Assembly (NCBI RefSeq): GCF_003610295.1
Contig: NZ_RAPV01000004.1
Coordinates: 62,001 to 126,000 of the forward strand
Reading direction: 5' to 3'
Length of the DNA: 64,000 bases
Origin: Paraburkholderia sp. BL23I1N1
GTDB lineage: Bacteria; Pseudomonadota; Gammaproteobacteria; Burkholderiales; Burkholderiaceae
Shown here: piece by piece, positions 27,816-36,770 of the stretch
Layout of the letters: every line of letters begins with the position of its first letter
Numbering within the stretch: position 1 is the stretch's first letter
Program-made: the position numbers and the translations under genes
Notes under the pieces: model-generated
Told to the model about the DNA's origin: nothing
Databases searched by the model: none
What the model saw: the letters and a program-made list of their open reading frames with translations, nothing else

Positions 27816-28916
27816 ATGAAAACGCCTACTTCTCGCAGTCCGATCAACAACCTCAAGACCGACGCCGCAGCCGATTCCCCGTCGCGCCCGCGTCGTGCAT
27901 TTCTGCAGCAGGCGGGCGCGTTGGCGGGTGCCGCGCTGCTTGGCGCGCCGGCTATCGTGCGCGCGCAATCGAAGAGCATTAGCGTGACGTGCTGGGGCGG
28001 CGCATACGAGGCGGCGGTGCGGGCCGCGTTCGCTGAGCCCTTCACGAAGGAAACGGGCATCGCGGTCAATCTCGTCAATAGCGCCGACCTCGCGCGCATG
28101 AAAGTGCAGGTGGACTCGAAGAATGTTTCGTGGGACGTGTTCGACAGCATCGGTCCGCAGATCGTCGCCGGCTCGCGTCAAGGCATGTGGGAAAAGCTCG
28201 ATCCGGCTATCGTCAAGTCCGATGGTCTCGTCACGAAAACGGGCGCGGACTTCGTAGGTACGTATTCGTACGCAGGTGGTATCGGCTACGACCCGAAGCG
28301 CGGCGGTGGCAAACATCCCAGTACGTATGCCGAGTTCTGGGACGTGAAGGCGTTTCCCGGCCGCCGTGGTTTGCGCCCGCGAGTGAGCGAAAACCTGGAG
28401 ATGGCGCTGCTGGCGGATGGCGTCGCGCCGGGCAAACTCTATCCGCTCGACGTGGAACGCGCGTTCAAGGCGATGGACCGCATCAAGCCTTCCGTGCGCA
28501 AATGGATCGAGACGACGCCGGAAACGGTCACGCTCATCGCGAGCAACGAGCTCGATTTCACCTACACGTATCTGAGCCGCGTGCTGCCGGCGCAACGCGC
28601 GGGTACGTCGATCCAGATGTCGATGAAGCAGACGCTCAACAGCCTCGAATATCTGGCGGTGCCGAAGTACGGCAAGAACACGCAGGCGGCGATGCAGTAC
28701 GTGGCGTTCTGTCTGCGTCCCGACCGGCAGGCGGCGTTCTGTGAAATGGTGGAATTCGCGCCGAATGCCGTGCAAGCCTTGCCGCTCGTTTCCGCCGCCG
28801 CGAAGGCGCGCATGCCGGATATGCACGATCCCAACAGCATCATCATCAACGACACATGGTGGGGCGATCACTACGATGCACTCCAGAACCGCTTCACGAC
28901 ATGGATGCTGACGTAA
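27816..28916 (+). CDS. PotD-like ABC transporter substrate-binding protein, Tat exported
   Basis: 366 residues. A long N-terminus carries the twin-arginine motif SRPRRAFLQQAGALAGAALL and a cleavage site after IVRAQ, so the folded protein probably uses Tat. The mature part begins ISVTCWGGAYEAAVRAAFAE, the family 1/PotD-PotF type, and contains GGIGYDPKR and YTYLSRVLPAQRAG in the ligand cleft. It binds the substrate in the periplasm for the two permeases and ATPase encoded downstream. GGAGA precedes ATG 27816; ATG 27804 is an alternative. The ligand is unknown; a polyamine or other cationic compound is the family expectation. Confidence 0.85.
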   Translation: MKTPTSRSPINNLKTDAAADSPSRPRRAFLQQAGALAGAALLGAPAIVRAQSKSISVTCWGGAYEAAVRAAFAEPFTKETGIAVNLVNSADLARMKVQVDSKNVSWDVFDSIGPQIVAGSRQGMWEKLDPAIVKSDGLVTKTGADFVGTYSYAGGIGYDPKRGGGKHPSTYAEFWDVKAFPGRRGLRPRVSENLEMALLADGVAPGKLYPLDVERAFKAMDRIKPSVRKWIETTPETVTLIASNELDFTYTYLSRVLPAQRAGTSIQMSMKQTLNSLEYLAVPKYGKNTQAAMQYVAFCLRPDRQAAFCEMVEFAPNAVQALPLVSAAAKARMPDMHDPNSIIINDTWWGDHYDALQNRFTTWMLT

Positions 28917-28934
28917 AAGAACCCGGAGCGCGCG

Positions 28935-29768
28935 ATGAATTACACGCTGAACCTGAAGGCCGTGGTCGTGATGTTGCTGCCGCTTTACGGCCTGCTGGCG
29001 GTGTTCTTTCTCTGGCCGCTGGGCGTGGTGGGGTGGTCGAGTATCTACGAGCACGCGTTCACGCTGCGCGGCTACGAGCAGGTGCTCACCAATCCGCTGA
29101 TTCGTCGCGTGCTCGGCAATACCATGAGCATCAGCGTGCTCGCCACGGCCACGAGTCTCGTGCTCGGCTACATCATTGCGCTGCATCTGGCGCGAATGCC
29201 AATGTCGAAACGCGCCCCGTATCTCGTGATGGTGATGTTGCCGTTCTGGACCAGCATTCTCGTCAAAAGCTACGCGTTTACCGTGATTCTGGGCAGCGCG
29301 GGCATTATCGCGAAGCTGGCGGGCTGGCTGAGCGGCGATGCGTGGCATCCGGATCTGATTTTTAATCGTACCAGCGTGGTGATCGGCATGACCAATTATC
29401 TGCTGCCGTTCATGGTGCTGCCGATTCTCACGAGCCTCACCACGCAGAACCGTAATCTCAAGTTTGCCGCCGAGTTGATGGGCGCGGGCCCGTTCATGAT
29501 TTTCGCGCGCATCACATTGCCACTTTCCATGCCCGGTGTGATCGCGGGCGTGCTGATGTGTTTCACGCTCTCGATGGGTATGTACATCACTCCAGCGTTG
29601 CTCGGCGGTCCGCGCGACATGATGCTCGCGAACCTGATCGATTTCTACACGCGCCAGACGCTCGACTGGACGCTCGCGGCTTCGATCGCGATGATGCTGC
29701 TGGTCCTCTCTGGCGTGCTCATCGCCATGCTGGGCCGTGTGCAGCAGGGCAAGGAGGTGCTCGCATGA
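28935..29768 (+). CDS. ABC transporter permease (PotB-like)
   Basis: 277 residues with six predicted membrane segments, the first LLPLYGLLAVFFLWPLGVV. The binding-protein-dependent transport (EAA) loop reads ELMGAGPFMIFARITLPLSM with the conserved G followed by I-x-L-P and contacts the ATPase. It forms the membrane pore with the next gene product. The stop overlaps the start of the second permease (ATGA), indicating coupling. It differs from true PotB only in detail visible by alignment, so the substrate is not assigned. Confidence 0.85.
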   Translation: MNYTLNLKAVVVMLLPLYGLLAVFFLWPLGVVGWSSIYEHAFTLRGYEQVLTNPLIRRVLGNTMSISVLATATSLVLGYIIALHLARMPMSKRAPYLVMVMLPFWTSILVKSYAFTVILGSAGIIAKLAGWLSGDAWHPDLIFNRTSVVIGMTNYLLPFMVLPILTSLTTQNRNLKFAAELMGAGPFMIFARITLPLSMPGVIAGVLMCFTLSMGMYITPALLGGPRDMMLANLIDFYTRQTLDWTLAASIAMMLLVLSGVLIAMLGRVQQGKEVLA

Positions 29769-30616
29769 TGGACACCGCAACCCGCGTGGGCAACGACTTC
29801 GTGAAGCCCGCACCCAGACGCCACGACTGGCACGCAGCGATGCGCGTACTCGGTGCGGTCGGTGGCTGGTGCGGCTATCTGTTCCTGCTGCTGCCGAGCC
29901 TCGTGATCGTGCCGATTTCGTTCGGTGGTGGCACCGAACTGAGCTTTCCGCCCAAAACGTTTTCTTTCGCGCTGTTCCAGCAATTTCTCGCCGATCCGGC
30001 GTGGCGGGGCGCATGCGTCACCAGCGTGACGGTGGCCTTGCTGGCGTCGGCCATTTCGATCACGGTGGGCGTGCCCGGTGCCTATGCACTTGCGCGCGGT
30101 CGTTTTCCCGGCAAACGCGTGTTCGAAACGTTCGCCATCACACCGTTGCTCGTGCCGGTCGTCGTGCTCGGACTCGGCGTCTACAAGCAGTTCTCCATGT
30201 TGGCGCTGGTCAACACCATCTGGGGTCTCGCGCTCGCGCACGCCGTGCTGGTGGTGCCGTTCGTGATCATCGCGGTGGGCTCGGGGTTGCGTCATGCGGA
30301 TGTGTCGCTCGAAGCTGTCGCGCTCGTCATGGGGGCGAGCCGCCTGCGTATTTTCTTTCAGGTAGTGCTGCCGCAGATTCGCGCTTCGGTAGCAGTGAGC
30401 GTGCTCTTTGCGTTCCTGCTCTCGTTCGACGAAGTGGTGGTCGCCTATTTCATCTCCGGGCCGCAAACCACGACGCTGCCGGTCAAGATGTATAGCGCGA
30501 TCCGCTGGGAAGTGTCGCCGGTGCTCGCAGCCGTGTCCACGCTGCTCACCGTCATCTCGCTTCTGGTGTGTCTCGGCATCATGGCATTGCAACGACGCGA
30601 CGCCTCCGCCGAATGA
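29765..30616 (+). CDS. ABC transporter permease (PotC-like)
   Basis: 283 residues with about six membrane helices. The EAA loop is VALVMGASRLRIFFQVVLPQ, and LLSFDEVVVAYFISGPQTTT is a motif shared with PotC/PotI permeases. ATG 29765 overlaps the previous stop. It is the partner of the preceding permease in the import complex. The first 35 residues are a polar cytoplasmic extension that contains HDW and precedes the first helix. Confidence 0.85.
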   Translation: MMDTATRVGNDFVKPAPRRHDWHAAMRVLGAVGGWCGYLFLLLPSLVIVPISFGGGTELSFPPKTFSFALFQQFLADPAWRGACVTSVTVALLASAISITVGVPGAYALARGRFPGKRVFETFAITPLLVPVVVLGLGVYKQFSMLALVNTIWGLALAHAVLVVPFVIIAVGSGLRHADVSLEAVALVMGASRLRIFFQVVLPQIRASVAVSVLFAFLLSFDEVVVAYFISGPQTTTLPVKMYSAIRWEVSPVLAAVSTLLTVISLLVCLGIMALQRRDASAE

Positions 30617-30653
30617 CATTCGACCATAACAAAACATAGCGAACGCGACGAAC

Positions 30654-32243
30654 ATGGCGAACCACTACGACGCAGTGATCATTGGTGCGGGACATAATGG
30701 GCTCGTGTGCGGCGCTTATCTGGCGCGCAAGGGCTTCAAGGTCTGTCTGCTGGAGCGGCGCGAACTCGTGGGCGGCGCGGCCGTGAGCGAGGCCTTATGG
30801 CCGGGATACCGCGTTTCCACAGCGTCTTACACAATGGCGCTGCTGCAACCGCGCATCATCCAGGAACTGGAGCTGGCGAAGTACGGCTACGAGATCATAG
30901 TCCCACCGCCCATGCTGCATCTTTACGGGCAGGGACGCAGCCTCGCATTTCGCGCGGACGGCGAGCAACTGCGTGCGGACATTGCCCGCTTCAGCAAGGC
31001 CGATGCGGACTCATATGGCCGATATCGGGCGTATATGGCACGACTTGGCAAAGTGGTGTCCGAGATGCTGTGGGAAGTTCCGCCCGATCCCTCCGATAGC
31101 GGCCTTGGCGCGCGCAGCCGGCTGCTCGGCTTCGCCTGGCGTTTTCGCGACATCGGCGAGCAGTTCTACGACCTCTACGACGTCCTCACGCTGAGCGCAC
31201 GCGATTTTCTGGCGCGCTGGTTCGAGTCTGACGAGATGATTACCGCAATGGGTTTCTACGCGTCGTGCGGCGGCGCCGCGACGAGCATCTGTTCGCCCGG
31301 TTCGGCTTATGTTCTGCTGCGCGGCTTCATTCGCGATCACAGCACCAATGCGGGGCCGGCGGGCTTCGTGCGCGGCGGCATGGGCTCGATCTCTGAAGCG
31401 ATCGCCGCATCCGGCAAGGCGCATGGCATGGAAGTGCGCTGCGATGCGCCGGTTGCCTCGGTCATCGTTAAAGGCGAGCGCGCAACCGGCGTGCGGCTTG
31501 CTTCGGGCGAAGAGATCGAAGCGGGTTGCGTGATTTCGAATGTGGCCACCAAGGTGCTGTTTCAGCAGCTCGTGAGTGCGGAGAATGTATCGCCCGAATT
31601 TCTCTCGAGAGTTGCGCAGATACGCGACCGCTCCACGGCCTTCAAGGTCAACCTCGCGCTCAAGCGGTTACCCACATTCAAGGACTTCGACGCGCAAACA
31701 GCAGGGTTTGCGTATCCGGCGCAAGTGCGTATCGGACCTTCGGTGGAATATCTCGAACGCGCATGGGACGCCGCGAAATACGGCGAAATCTCGCCGCGGC
31801 CACCGCTCGTCGTGTTGAGTCCGAGCGCGGTGGACCCGAGCGTGACGCCAGAAGGCAAGCACCTGATGAGCATTTTTGGCCAGCATGCGCCTTACGCGCT
31901 GCGCGAGGGCTCGTGGGATACGCAGCGTGAGCATCTGTACGACATCGTGCTCGACACGCTTTCTGCGTACGTGCCCGACATACGCGATTGCATCGACGAT
32001 GCACAGGTGCTTTCGCCTGCTGACCTCGAACGGATTTTCGCGCTGCCCGGTGGCCACGTGCATCACGGCGAATTGAGCGCCGACCAGATTTTCTTCAGGC
32101 GTCCCGTGCAAGGCGCGGCGGACTATCGCACGCCAATCAAGGGGCTTTATCAATGTGGCGCATCGGTGCATCCGGGCGGCGGTGTAACGGGTGTGCCGGG
32201 ACACAACGCGGCGACAATGGTGATGCGCGGCGAGCGGCATTGA
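30654..32243 (+). CDS. FAD-dependent oxidoreductase (phytoene-desaturase/PYROXD2-like)
   Basis: 529 residues. The N-terminal dinucleotide fold, DAVIIGAGHNGLVCGAYLAR followed by LLERRELVGGAA, binds FAD. The C-terminal GLYQCGASVHPGGGVTG with PGHNAA is the closing FAD motif of the CrtI/PYROXD2 group. The function of this bacterial subgroup is mostly unknown; carotenoid synthesis is unlikely given an ABC importer and aldehyde dehydrogenase in the same operon. Oxidation or desaturation of the imported amine or its acyl derivative is a reasonable inference. It lies 37 nt after the permease and 20 nt before the ATPase gene. Confidence 0.8.
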   Translation: MANHYDAVIIGAGHNGLVCGAYLARKGFKVCLLERRELVGGAAVSEALWPGYRVSTASYTMALLQPRIIQELELAKYGYEIIVPPPMLHLYGQGRSLAFRADGEQLRADIARFSKADADSYGRYRAYMARLGKVVSEMLWEVPPDPSDSGLGARSRLLGFAWRFRDIGEQFYDLYDVLTLSARDFLARWFESDEMITAMGFYASCGGAATSICSPGSAYVLLRGFIRDHSTNAGPAGFVRGGMGSISEAIAASGKAHGMEVRCDAPVASVIVKGERATGVRLASGEEIEAGCVISNVATKVLFQQLVSAENVSPEFLSRVAQIRDRSTAFKVNLALKRLPTFKDFDAQTAGFAYPAQVRIGPSVEYLERAWDAAKYGEISPRPPLVVLSPSAVDPSVTPEGKHLMSIFGQHAPYALREGSWDTQREHLYDIVLDTLSAYVPDIRDCIDDAQVLSPADLERIFALPGGHVHHGELSADQIFFRRPVQGAADYRTPIKGLYQCGASVHPGGGVTGVPGHNAATMVMRGERH

Positions 32244-32263
32244 TCGGACAGATCAAGGATTGC

Positions 32264-33361
32264 ATGATGAACATGATCGAACTGAAACAGGTCTCACGGC
32301 GCTACGGCGCAGTGGAAGCACTCGCGCCACTCGACTTCAGCGTGAAGCAGGGCGAGTTCGTTACCCTGCTCGGGCCGAGCGGTTCGGGCAAGACCACGCT
32401 GCTGAACCTGATTGCGGGCATGGTTAGCCCGTCGTCGGGGCAGATATTCGTGCGTGGGGTCGACATCACGAATGCGCCGCCCAGCTCGCGCGGCCTCGGT
32501 ATGGTCTTTCAGAACTATGCGCTGATGCCGCATATGACAGTGTTCGACAACATTGCGTTTCCGCTGCACGTTCGCAAGATGCCGAAGGAGGAGATTCGCC
32601 GCAAGGTGAAAGACGTGCTGGACATGGTGCGATTGCCCGACATCGCGGCGCGCAAGCCGAAGGAACTCTCGGGCGGCCAGCAGCAGCGCGTATCGCTCGC
32701 GCGTTGCATCGTGTACAACCCCGCGCTGATTCTGCTGGATGAGCCGCTCGGCGCACTCGACAAGAAGTTGCGCGAGCAGATGCAGCTCGAAATCCGCCGC
32801 CTGCACGCGCAACTGGGCATCACGATGCTGAACGTCACGCACGATCAGGACGAGGCGCTGTCAATGTCGGATCGCATCGTTCTGATGAATCAGGGCCGCA
32901 TTGAGCAGGTCGCGACGCCGGACGAACTCTATCGCTCGCCACGCACAGCGTTTGCGGCGAGTTTCATCGGCGCGGCCAATCTGATTTCCGGCACCGTGCA
33001 GGACAACGCGGGCGAGCATACGGTTGTGTCCACGCCGCTCGGCTTGCTGCCCGCCACGATGAGGTCTGGTGCGGTGTCGCGTGGTGCAGCCGTGAAGCTG
33101 CTGGTGCGTCCGGAAAGCGTACGCATGACATGCGCTCTTCATTCGCCGGATGTGGATACCGCGAGCGGATTGCGCCACGCAGGCATGCTGGAAGATTCGA
33201 TCACGCTCGGCAGCGTGGTGCGTCATCACGTGCGTTTGGCGTGCGATATGCAGATCGTTGTGCAGCAGCAGGGCAACCGGCGGCAGATCACGCAGGAACG
33301 CGGTGCGCCGGTTCTGCTTGACTGGCTGCCCGAGGATTGCCAGATCATCTTGCAGGACTGA
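32264..33361 (+). CDS. ABC transporter ATP-binding protein (PotA-like)
   Basis: 365 residues. Walker A is LLGPSGSGKTTLLNL, the Q-loop lies in MVFQNYALMPHM, the signature is LSGGQQQRVSLARC, Walker B is ILLDEPLGALD and the H-loop is NVTHDQDEAL. A C-terminal TOBE-type regulatory domain begins near residue 240 (VRPESVRM). It energises import with the permeases encoded upstream. AAGGA precedes two adjacent ATGs (32264 and 32267). The gene is separated from its permeases by the FAD oxidoreductase, an unusual order suggesting the enzyme and transporter belong to one functional unit. Confidence 0.9.
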   Translation: MMNMIELKQVSRRYGAVEALAPLDFSVKQGEFVTLLGPSGSGKTTLLNLIAGMVSPSSGQIFVRGVDITNAPPSSRGLGMVFQNYALMPHMTVFDNIAFPLHVRKMPKEEIRRKVKDVLDMVRLPDIAARKPKELSGGQQQRVSLARCIVYNPALILLDEPLGALDKKLREQMQLEIRRLHAQLGITMLNVTHDQDEALSMSDRIVLMNQGRIEQVATPDELYRSPRTAFAASFIGAANLISGTVQDNAGEHTVVSTPLGLLPATMRSGAVSRGAAVKLLVRPESVRMTCALHSPDVDTASGLRHAGMLEDSITLGSVVRHHVRLACDMQIVVQQQGNRRQITQERGAPVLLDWLPEDCQIILQD

Positions 33362-33416
33362 GCCACGCAAAACGCGCGCCTTGCCGCGCGAAGCTTCGAT
33401 ATTTCTGGGGAACAGT

Positions 33417-35057
33417 ATGAAGACACAGTCGCCGACCGTGGAGGACGAACTCGCTCGTCGAAAAGGTCAGGAGCAACTCGCATTGCCTGAATCGCTTGGG
33501 GAGTTCGTGCACGAGCAGGCCGCCCTTCACGGCGACAGGATCGCGGCGGTGTGGTTCGACCGCGGCATCAGCATGACGTATGCGCAGATCGACCGCGCGG
33601 CTTCGCAACTGGCTGACTCGCTCGTGAGGCGCGGCATTCGCAAGGGTTGCCACGTTGCGCTGATGCTGAAGAATGCGCCTGAGTTTCCGATTACGTGGAT
33701 TGCGCTTGGTCGGATCGGCGCCGTGATGGTGCCGGTGAATACGGCCTATACACCGGATGAAATGACGTTCGTGCTCACTGACGCGGACGCTCAATACCTC
33801 GTGATCGACGCTGAATTCCTGCCGCGCATTGCCGAAGCGCCCGCATTGCCGAGTTTGCTCTCGTGGGAGCGCGTGATCGTGTGTGGAGAGAGCGAACATC
33901 CGCTTAACTGGCAAACGCTACTCGATGCCGGCAGCGCGGATTTTATGGCGTCGAGCGCGATTTCCCGCCACGATCTGCTGAATCTGCAGTACACATCAGG
34001 CACCACTGGTTTTCCGAAAGGCTGCATGCTGAGCCACGACTACTGGATGATTCATTGCCACGGTGCGGCGCGGCATCGGCGTGGGCCGGACGCGGGAATC
34101 GAGAATGTGCTGATCTGGGCGCCATTCTTTTACATGGACCCGATGTGGCAGTTTCTCATGACGATGAAACTCGGCGGCACCGCGTACATTGCGGAGCGCA
34201 TGAGTCTCACGCGCTTTATGTCGTGGCTGGTCGACTATCGCATTCACTACTGCATCTTTCCCGAGCCTGCGCTGAGCCAGCATCCACGCAGCGCGCGCGA
34301 TGCGGACGTGTGCCTGAAGTACATCAGCATCTACGGTTGGACCAGACCCGCACGAGAAGAAGTTCAGGCGCGCTTTAACGTGATTGCGCGTGAAGGCTTC
34401 GGCATGACCGAAGTGGGCACGGGCGCGCTCGTGCCGGCATGGGCGCATGACGAGGCACTGGAGCGCACCTGTGGTCTGCCCGCACCGTTTCGCGAGCTAC
34501 AGATCCGGCGAGAGGACGGCAGCCTCGCCGAGGTCGATGAAACTGGCGAATTGTGGATTCGCGGTCGCGGCATTCTATGGGGTTATTACAAACGCCCCGA
34601 AGCCAACGCCGAGAGCTTCGACGGTGACTGGTTTCGCACAGGCGATCTGTTCAGGCGCGACGAGCAAGGCTTCTATTTCATCGTCGGACGCATCAAGGAG
34701 ATGATCAAGCGCGCGGGCGAGAATGTTTCGGCAACCGAAGTGGAGACCGTTCTGCGTAGCATGGACGCGATCGACGAAGCAGCCGTGGTGGCCGTGCCCG
34801 ATCCGCTGCGGCGTGAAGAGGTGAAGGCTTATCTGAAGTTGCGCGATGGGCTTGCGCTGGGAGATTTGCCGCCCGAAGTGGTATTCGAGCATTGCGCGCG
34901 GCATCTCGCGCCGTTCAAGGTGCCGCGCTATCTGCAATATATCGAGGGCGATTTCCCACGCACGCCTTCGCGAAAGATTGCAAAGAAGCGATTGATCGCC
35001 GAAACGGCAGACCCATTCGCGGGGACTTTCGATCGCCAGGAATCGCGCTGGCGCTGA
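33417..35057 (+). CDS. Acyl-CoA ligase (AMP-forming, CaiC-like)
   Basis: 546 residues of the ANL superfamily. A3 is LQYTSGTTGFPKGCMLSH, A5 is GFGMTEVG, A7-A8 is RTGDLFRRDEQGFYFIVGRI followed by KEMIKRAGENVSATEVE. The A10 lysine is in FPRTPSRKIAKK, where the usual Gly before Lys is Arg. It activates a carboxylate to the acyl-AMP and then the CoA thioester. The N-terminal pattern resembles crotonobetaine/carnitine-CoA ligases. In this operon it may activate the acid formed by the aldehyde dehydrogenase. The start ATG 33417 follows CTGGGGAACAGT. Confidence 0.85.
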   Translation: MKTQSPTVEDELARRKGQEQLALPESLGEFVHEQAALHGDRIAAVWFDRGISMTYAQIDRAASQLADSLVRRGIRKGCHVALMLKNAPEFPITWIALGRIGAVMVPVNTAYTPDEMTFVLTDADAQYLVIDAEFLPRIAEAPALPSLLSWERVIVCGESEHPLNWQTLLDAGSADFMASSAISRHDLLNLQYTSGTTGFPKGCMLSHDYWMIHCHGAARHRRGPDAGIENVLIWAPFFYMDPMWQFLMTMKLGGTAYIAERMSLTRFMSWLVDYRIHYCIFPEPALSQHPRSARDADVCLKYISIYGWTRPAREEVQARFNVIAREGFGMTEVGTGALVPAWAHDEALERTCGLPAPFRELQIRREDGSLAEVDETGELWIRGRGILWGYYKRPEANAESFDGDWFRTGDLFRRDEQGFYFIVGRIKEMIKRAGENVSATEVETVLRSMDAIDEAAVVAVPDPLRREEVKAYLKLRDGLALGDLPPEVVFEHCARHLAPFKVPRYLQYIEGDFPRTPSRKIAKKRLIAETADPFAGTFDRQESRWR

Positions 35058-35080
35058 CGCCTTGTTTGCTGGAGTTTCTC

Positions 35081-35932
35081 ATGTTCGTGGATTTTTCGAG
35101 TCGTCCGCCCTCTCTCCAGTTCGACGGACCTGCCAGTCATCTGGCGAACTATCGGCGTGTTTATGAAGGCACGGAACGCCAGGTGGCCGATTTGGGCAGT
35201 GATGATCCGCTAACCGACTATCTTGCCACTTACGAGCGCCTGAACGCGCGTCACGTTGTGCTGAAAGCGCGCGATCTGACCAGCACGTTTGGCGTAAAAA
35301 TCTCGAATGAGGACGTGGCTGCGTTTTGCCGAACGCACGGCGAGCGATACATCGGCTTTGCGGGCGTCGACCCGCACAAGGGCGCCGCGGCGGTTGTGGA
35401 GTTCGAAGCGGCGGTGCGTGATCTCGGTTTGCGCGGTCTGAACGTCCAAGGTTTCGAACACAGGCTGCCGATCGACGACCCGTTGCTATTTCCGCTCTAT
35501 CGCAAGTGTGTGGAGCTGAACGTACCGGCGAATATTCATTGCGGCACCAATTTTTCCACGCATACGTCGATGATGTTGGGCCATCCCGCCGCGCTCGACC
35601 GCGTGATGATGGACCTGCCCGATCTGCGGGTGTGCGCGTCGCCGCCGGGCTGGCCGTGGGTGCAGGAACTGCTCGCGGTGGCATGGCGGCATTCGAACGT
35701 CTGGATCGGCACGCTGGCGGTCCGTCCAAAACTGCTGGCCACCGCGCATTCGGGATACGAACCGCTTCTGCAATACGGCAGAACGGTGTTGAAAAAGCGC
35801 ATGATTTTCGGTTCCGCTTTTCCGATGATGTCGATTGAAAACGCATTGAGTGAATTCGACGCGCTCTCATTGCCGGACGCAGTGCGCGACGACTGGTGCG
35901 GCAACAATGCACTCGCGTTCCTGGGACTATGA
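35081..35932 (+). CDS. Amidohydrolase-fold protein lacking most metal ligands
   Basis: 283 residues with the ACMSD/amidohydrolase-2 fold pattern: N-terminal VDFSSRPPS, GFAGVDPHKGAAAVVEFE, PANIHCGTNF, DLRVCASPPGWPWVQELLAV and a final MIFGSAFPMM. In catalytic members the first strand carries H-x-H, here Ser6 and Arg8. The A-x-H-x-G ligand is replaced (SPPG, residues 187-190) and the FGSD Asp is Ala246. Only His153 remains. It is therefore probably not a metal hydrolase. A GGAG 6 nt before ATG 35081 and normal codon use argue for an expressed protein. It is the last gene of the operon; its role may be non-metal catalysis, binding or regulation. Confidence 0.8.
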   Translation: MFVDFSSRPPSLQFDGPASHLANYRRVYEGTERQVADLGSDDPLTDYLATYERLNARHVVLKARDLTSTFGVKISNEDVAAFCRTHGERYIGFAGVDPHKGAAAVVEFEAAVRDLGLRGLNVQGFEHRLPIDDPLLFPLYRKCVELNVPANIHCGTNFSTHTSMMLGHPAALDRVMMDLPDLRVCASPPGWPWVQELLAVAWRHSNVWIGTLAVRPKLLATAHSGYEPLLQYGRTVLKKRMIFGSAFPMMSIENALSEFDALSLPDAVRDDWCGNNALAFLGL

Positions 35933-36053
35933 CTGCCGCTTCTCAAGGTACTTCAGGGATCTCTGTGCTGCGTACCCCAGACGGCAACTTTTGATGGACG
36001 GGTGTATTTGTGGCTTTCGGGCGCTTATCTCTCACGTAACGCAATACACGCGC

Positions 36054-36533
36054 ATGTCGCCCGTAACGTTACGCGGTGAACGAAGCGGCGCCGTCGGCGC
36101 GCTATCGTTGTTGTTTGAGCAGTATCCGATGCTTGCGGCGTGGCTGGTCGTGCAAATCAGGCCGCGCCGCGTCAGCCTGCATCAGATCCCTTGCGATGAC
36201 GGTCTTCGCATCTGCCTGCGTGGCTTGCGTGCGCTCCCCGAAAGATTCCTGCAGGAGTGTCGGCAACCGGGCCTGACGGCTGCGGACTATCCGTTCAACA
36301 CAACGGGCCGCGCCATCCGGTCGCTGTCCTCACGCGTAAAGGCGGAACTGTTGCGTGGCTTCAGCACGGTAGCGCAAGCTGCCGGTGCCTCCCACCTGAG
36401 GGAATCGAACTTGAGACTGGGCGGTTTCAAGAGTGAAGCGCAACAGTGGGCTAATGAATGGAAGCTGAGGTTATCGACGCGGTTGCGAGCATACGTTCGA
36501 AGACCTCGAATGGTGAATGAAATGCATGGGTAG
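36054..36533 (+). pseudogene. Transposase/integrase N-terminal fragment (Mu/TniA-like)
   Basis: The frame encodes YPMLAAWLVVQIRPRRVSLH, LRGLRALPERFLQECRQPGL, TAADYPFNTTGRAIRSL and AQAAGASHLRES. These resemble the DNA-binding helical region of large DDE integrases of the Mu/TniA kind, which precedes the catalytic core. The catalytic domain is absent and the frame stops at 36533. The borders of the original element are not visible. Confidence rests on recall of the family pattern, not on an alignment. Confidence 0.4.
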
Positions 36534-36559
36534 CGCGAGGTCGGCTGTTGAGGCTACGG

Positions 36560-36770
36560 TTCCCGGCGCCTGTGGCGTGGGATGTCACGGACTAGCGCTC
36601 GCGTCGACCTCAGCGAGAGCAGGAAGTCCGCCTGCTTCAGGTTATTACCCGACGACCATCCAGTCACCTGGTGCGATCAGGCTTTGCAGAACATCGACGA
36701 TGCGCTCGGTGGGCAGGATCACGCCATCGGCTATCGAAGCAACTTGCGCAAGCCACCGAGGGTTTTTTCC
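36560..36770 (-). pseudogene. mdcA: Malonate decarboxylase alpha subunit (mdcA) N-terminal remnant
   Basis: On the minus strand, ADGVILPTERIVDVLQSLIA then PGDWMVVG match the start of MdcA, the acyl-carrier/CoA transferase subunit. A stop follows at 36645, but in the next frame NLKQADFL continues the family motif (G-D-N-Q-K-Q-A-D-F-L), followed after a second shift by LAEVDAS. So at least two frameshifts and loss of the rest of the gene are seen. No other mdc gene is present. It is a decayed relic, probably left by rearrangement beside the transposase fragment. Confidence 0.55.

Noticed and set aside
27056..28150. 364-codon open frame on the minus strand
   Set aside because: Covers the real aldehyde dehydrogenase 3' end and binding-protein 5' end in antisense; no family resemblance.
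27798..30014. 738-codon open frame on the minus strand
   Set aside because: It is antisense to the clearly real binding protein and permease genes, is extremely His/Arg/Glu-rich and has no family pattern: a high-GC mirror frame.
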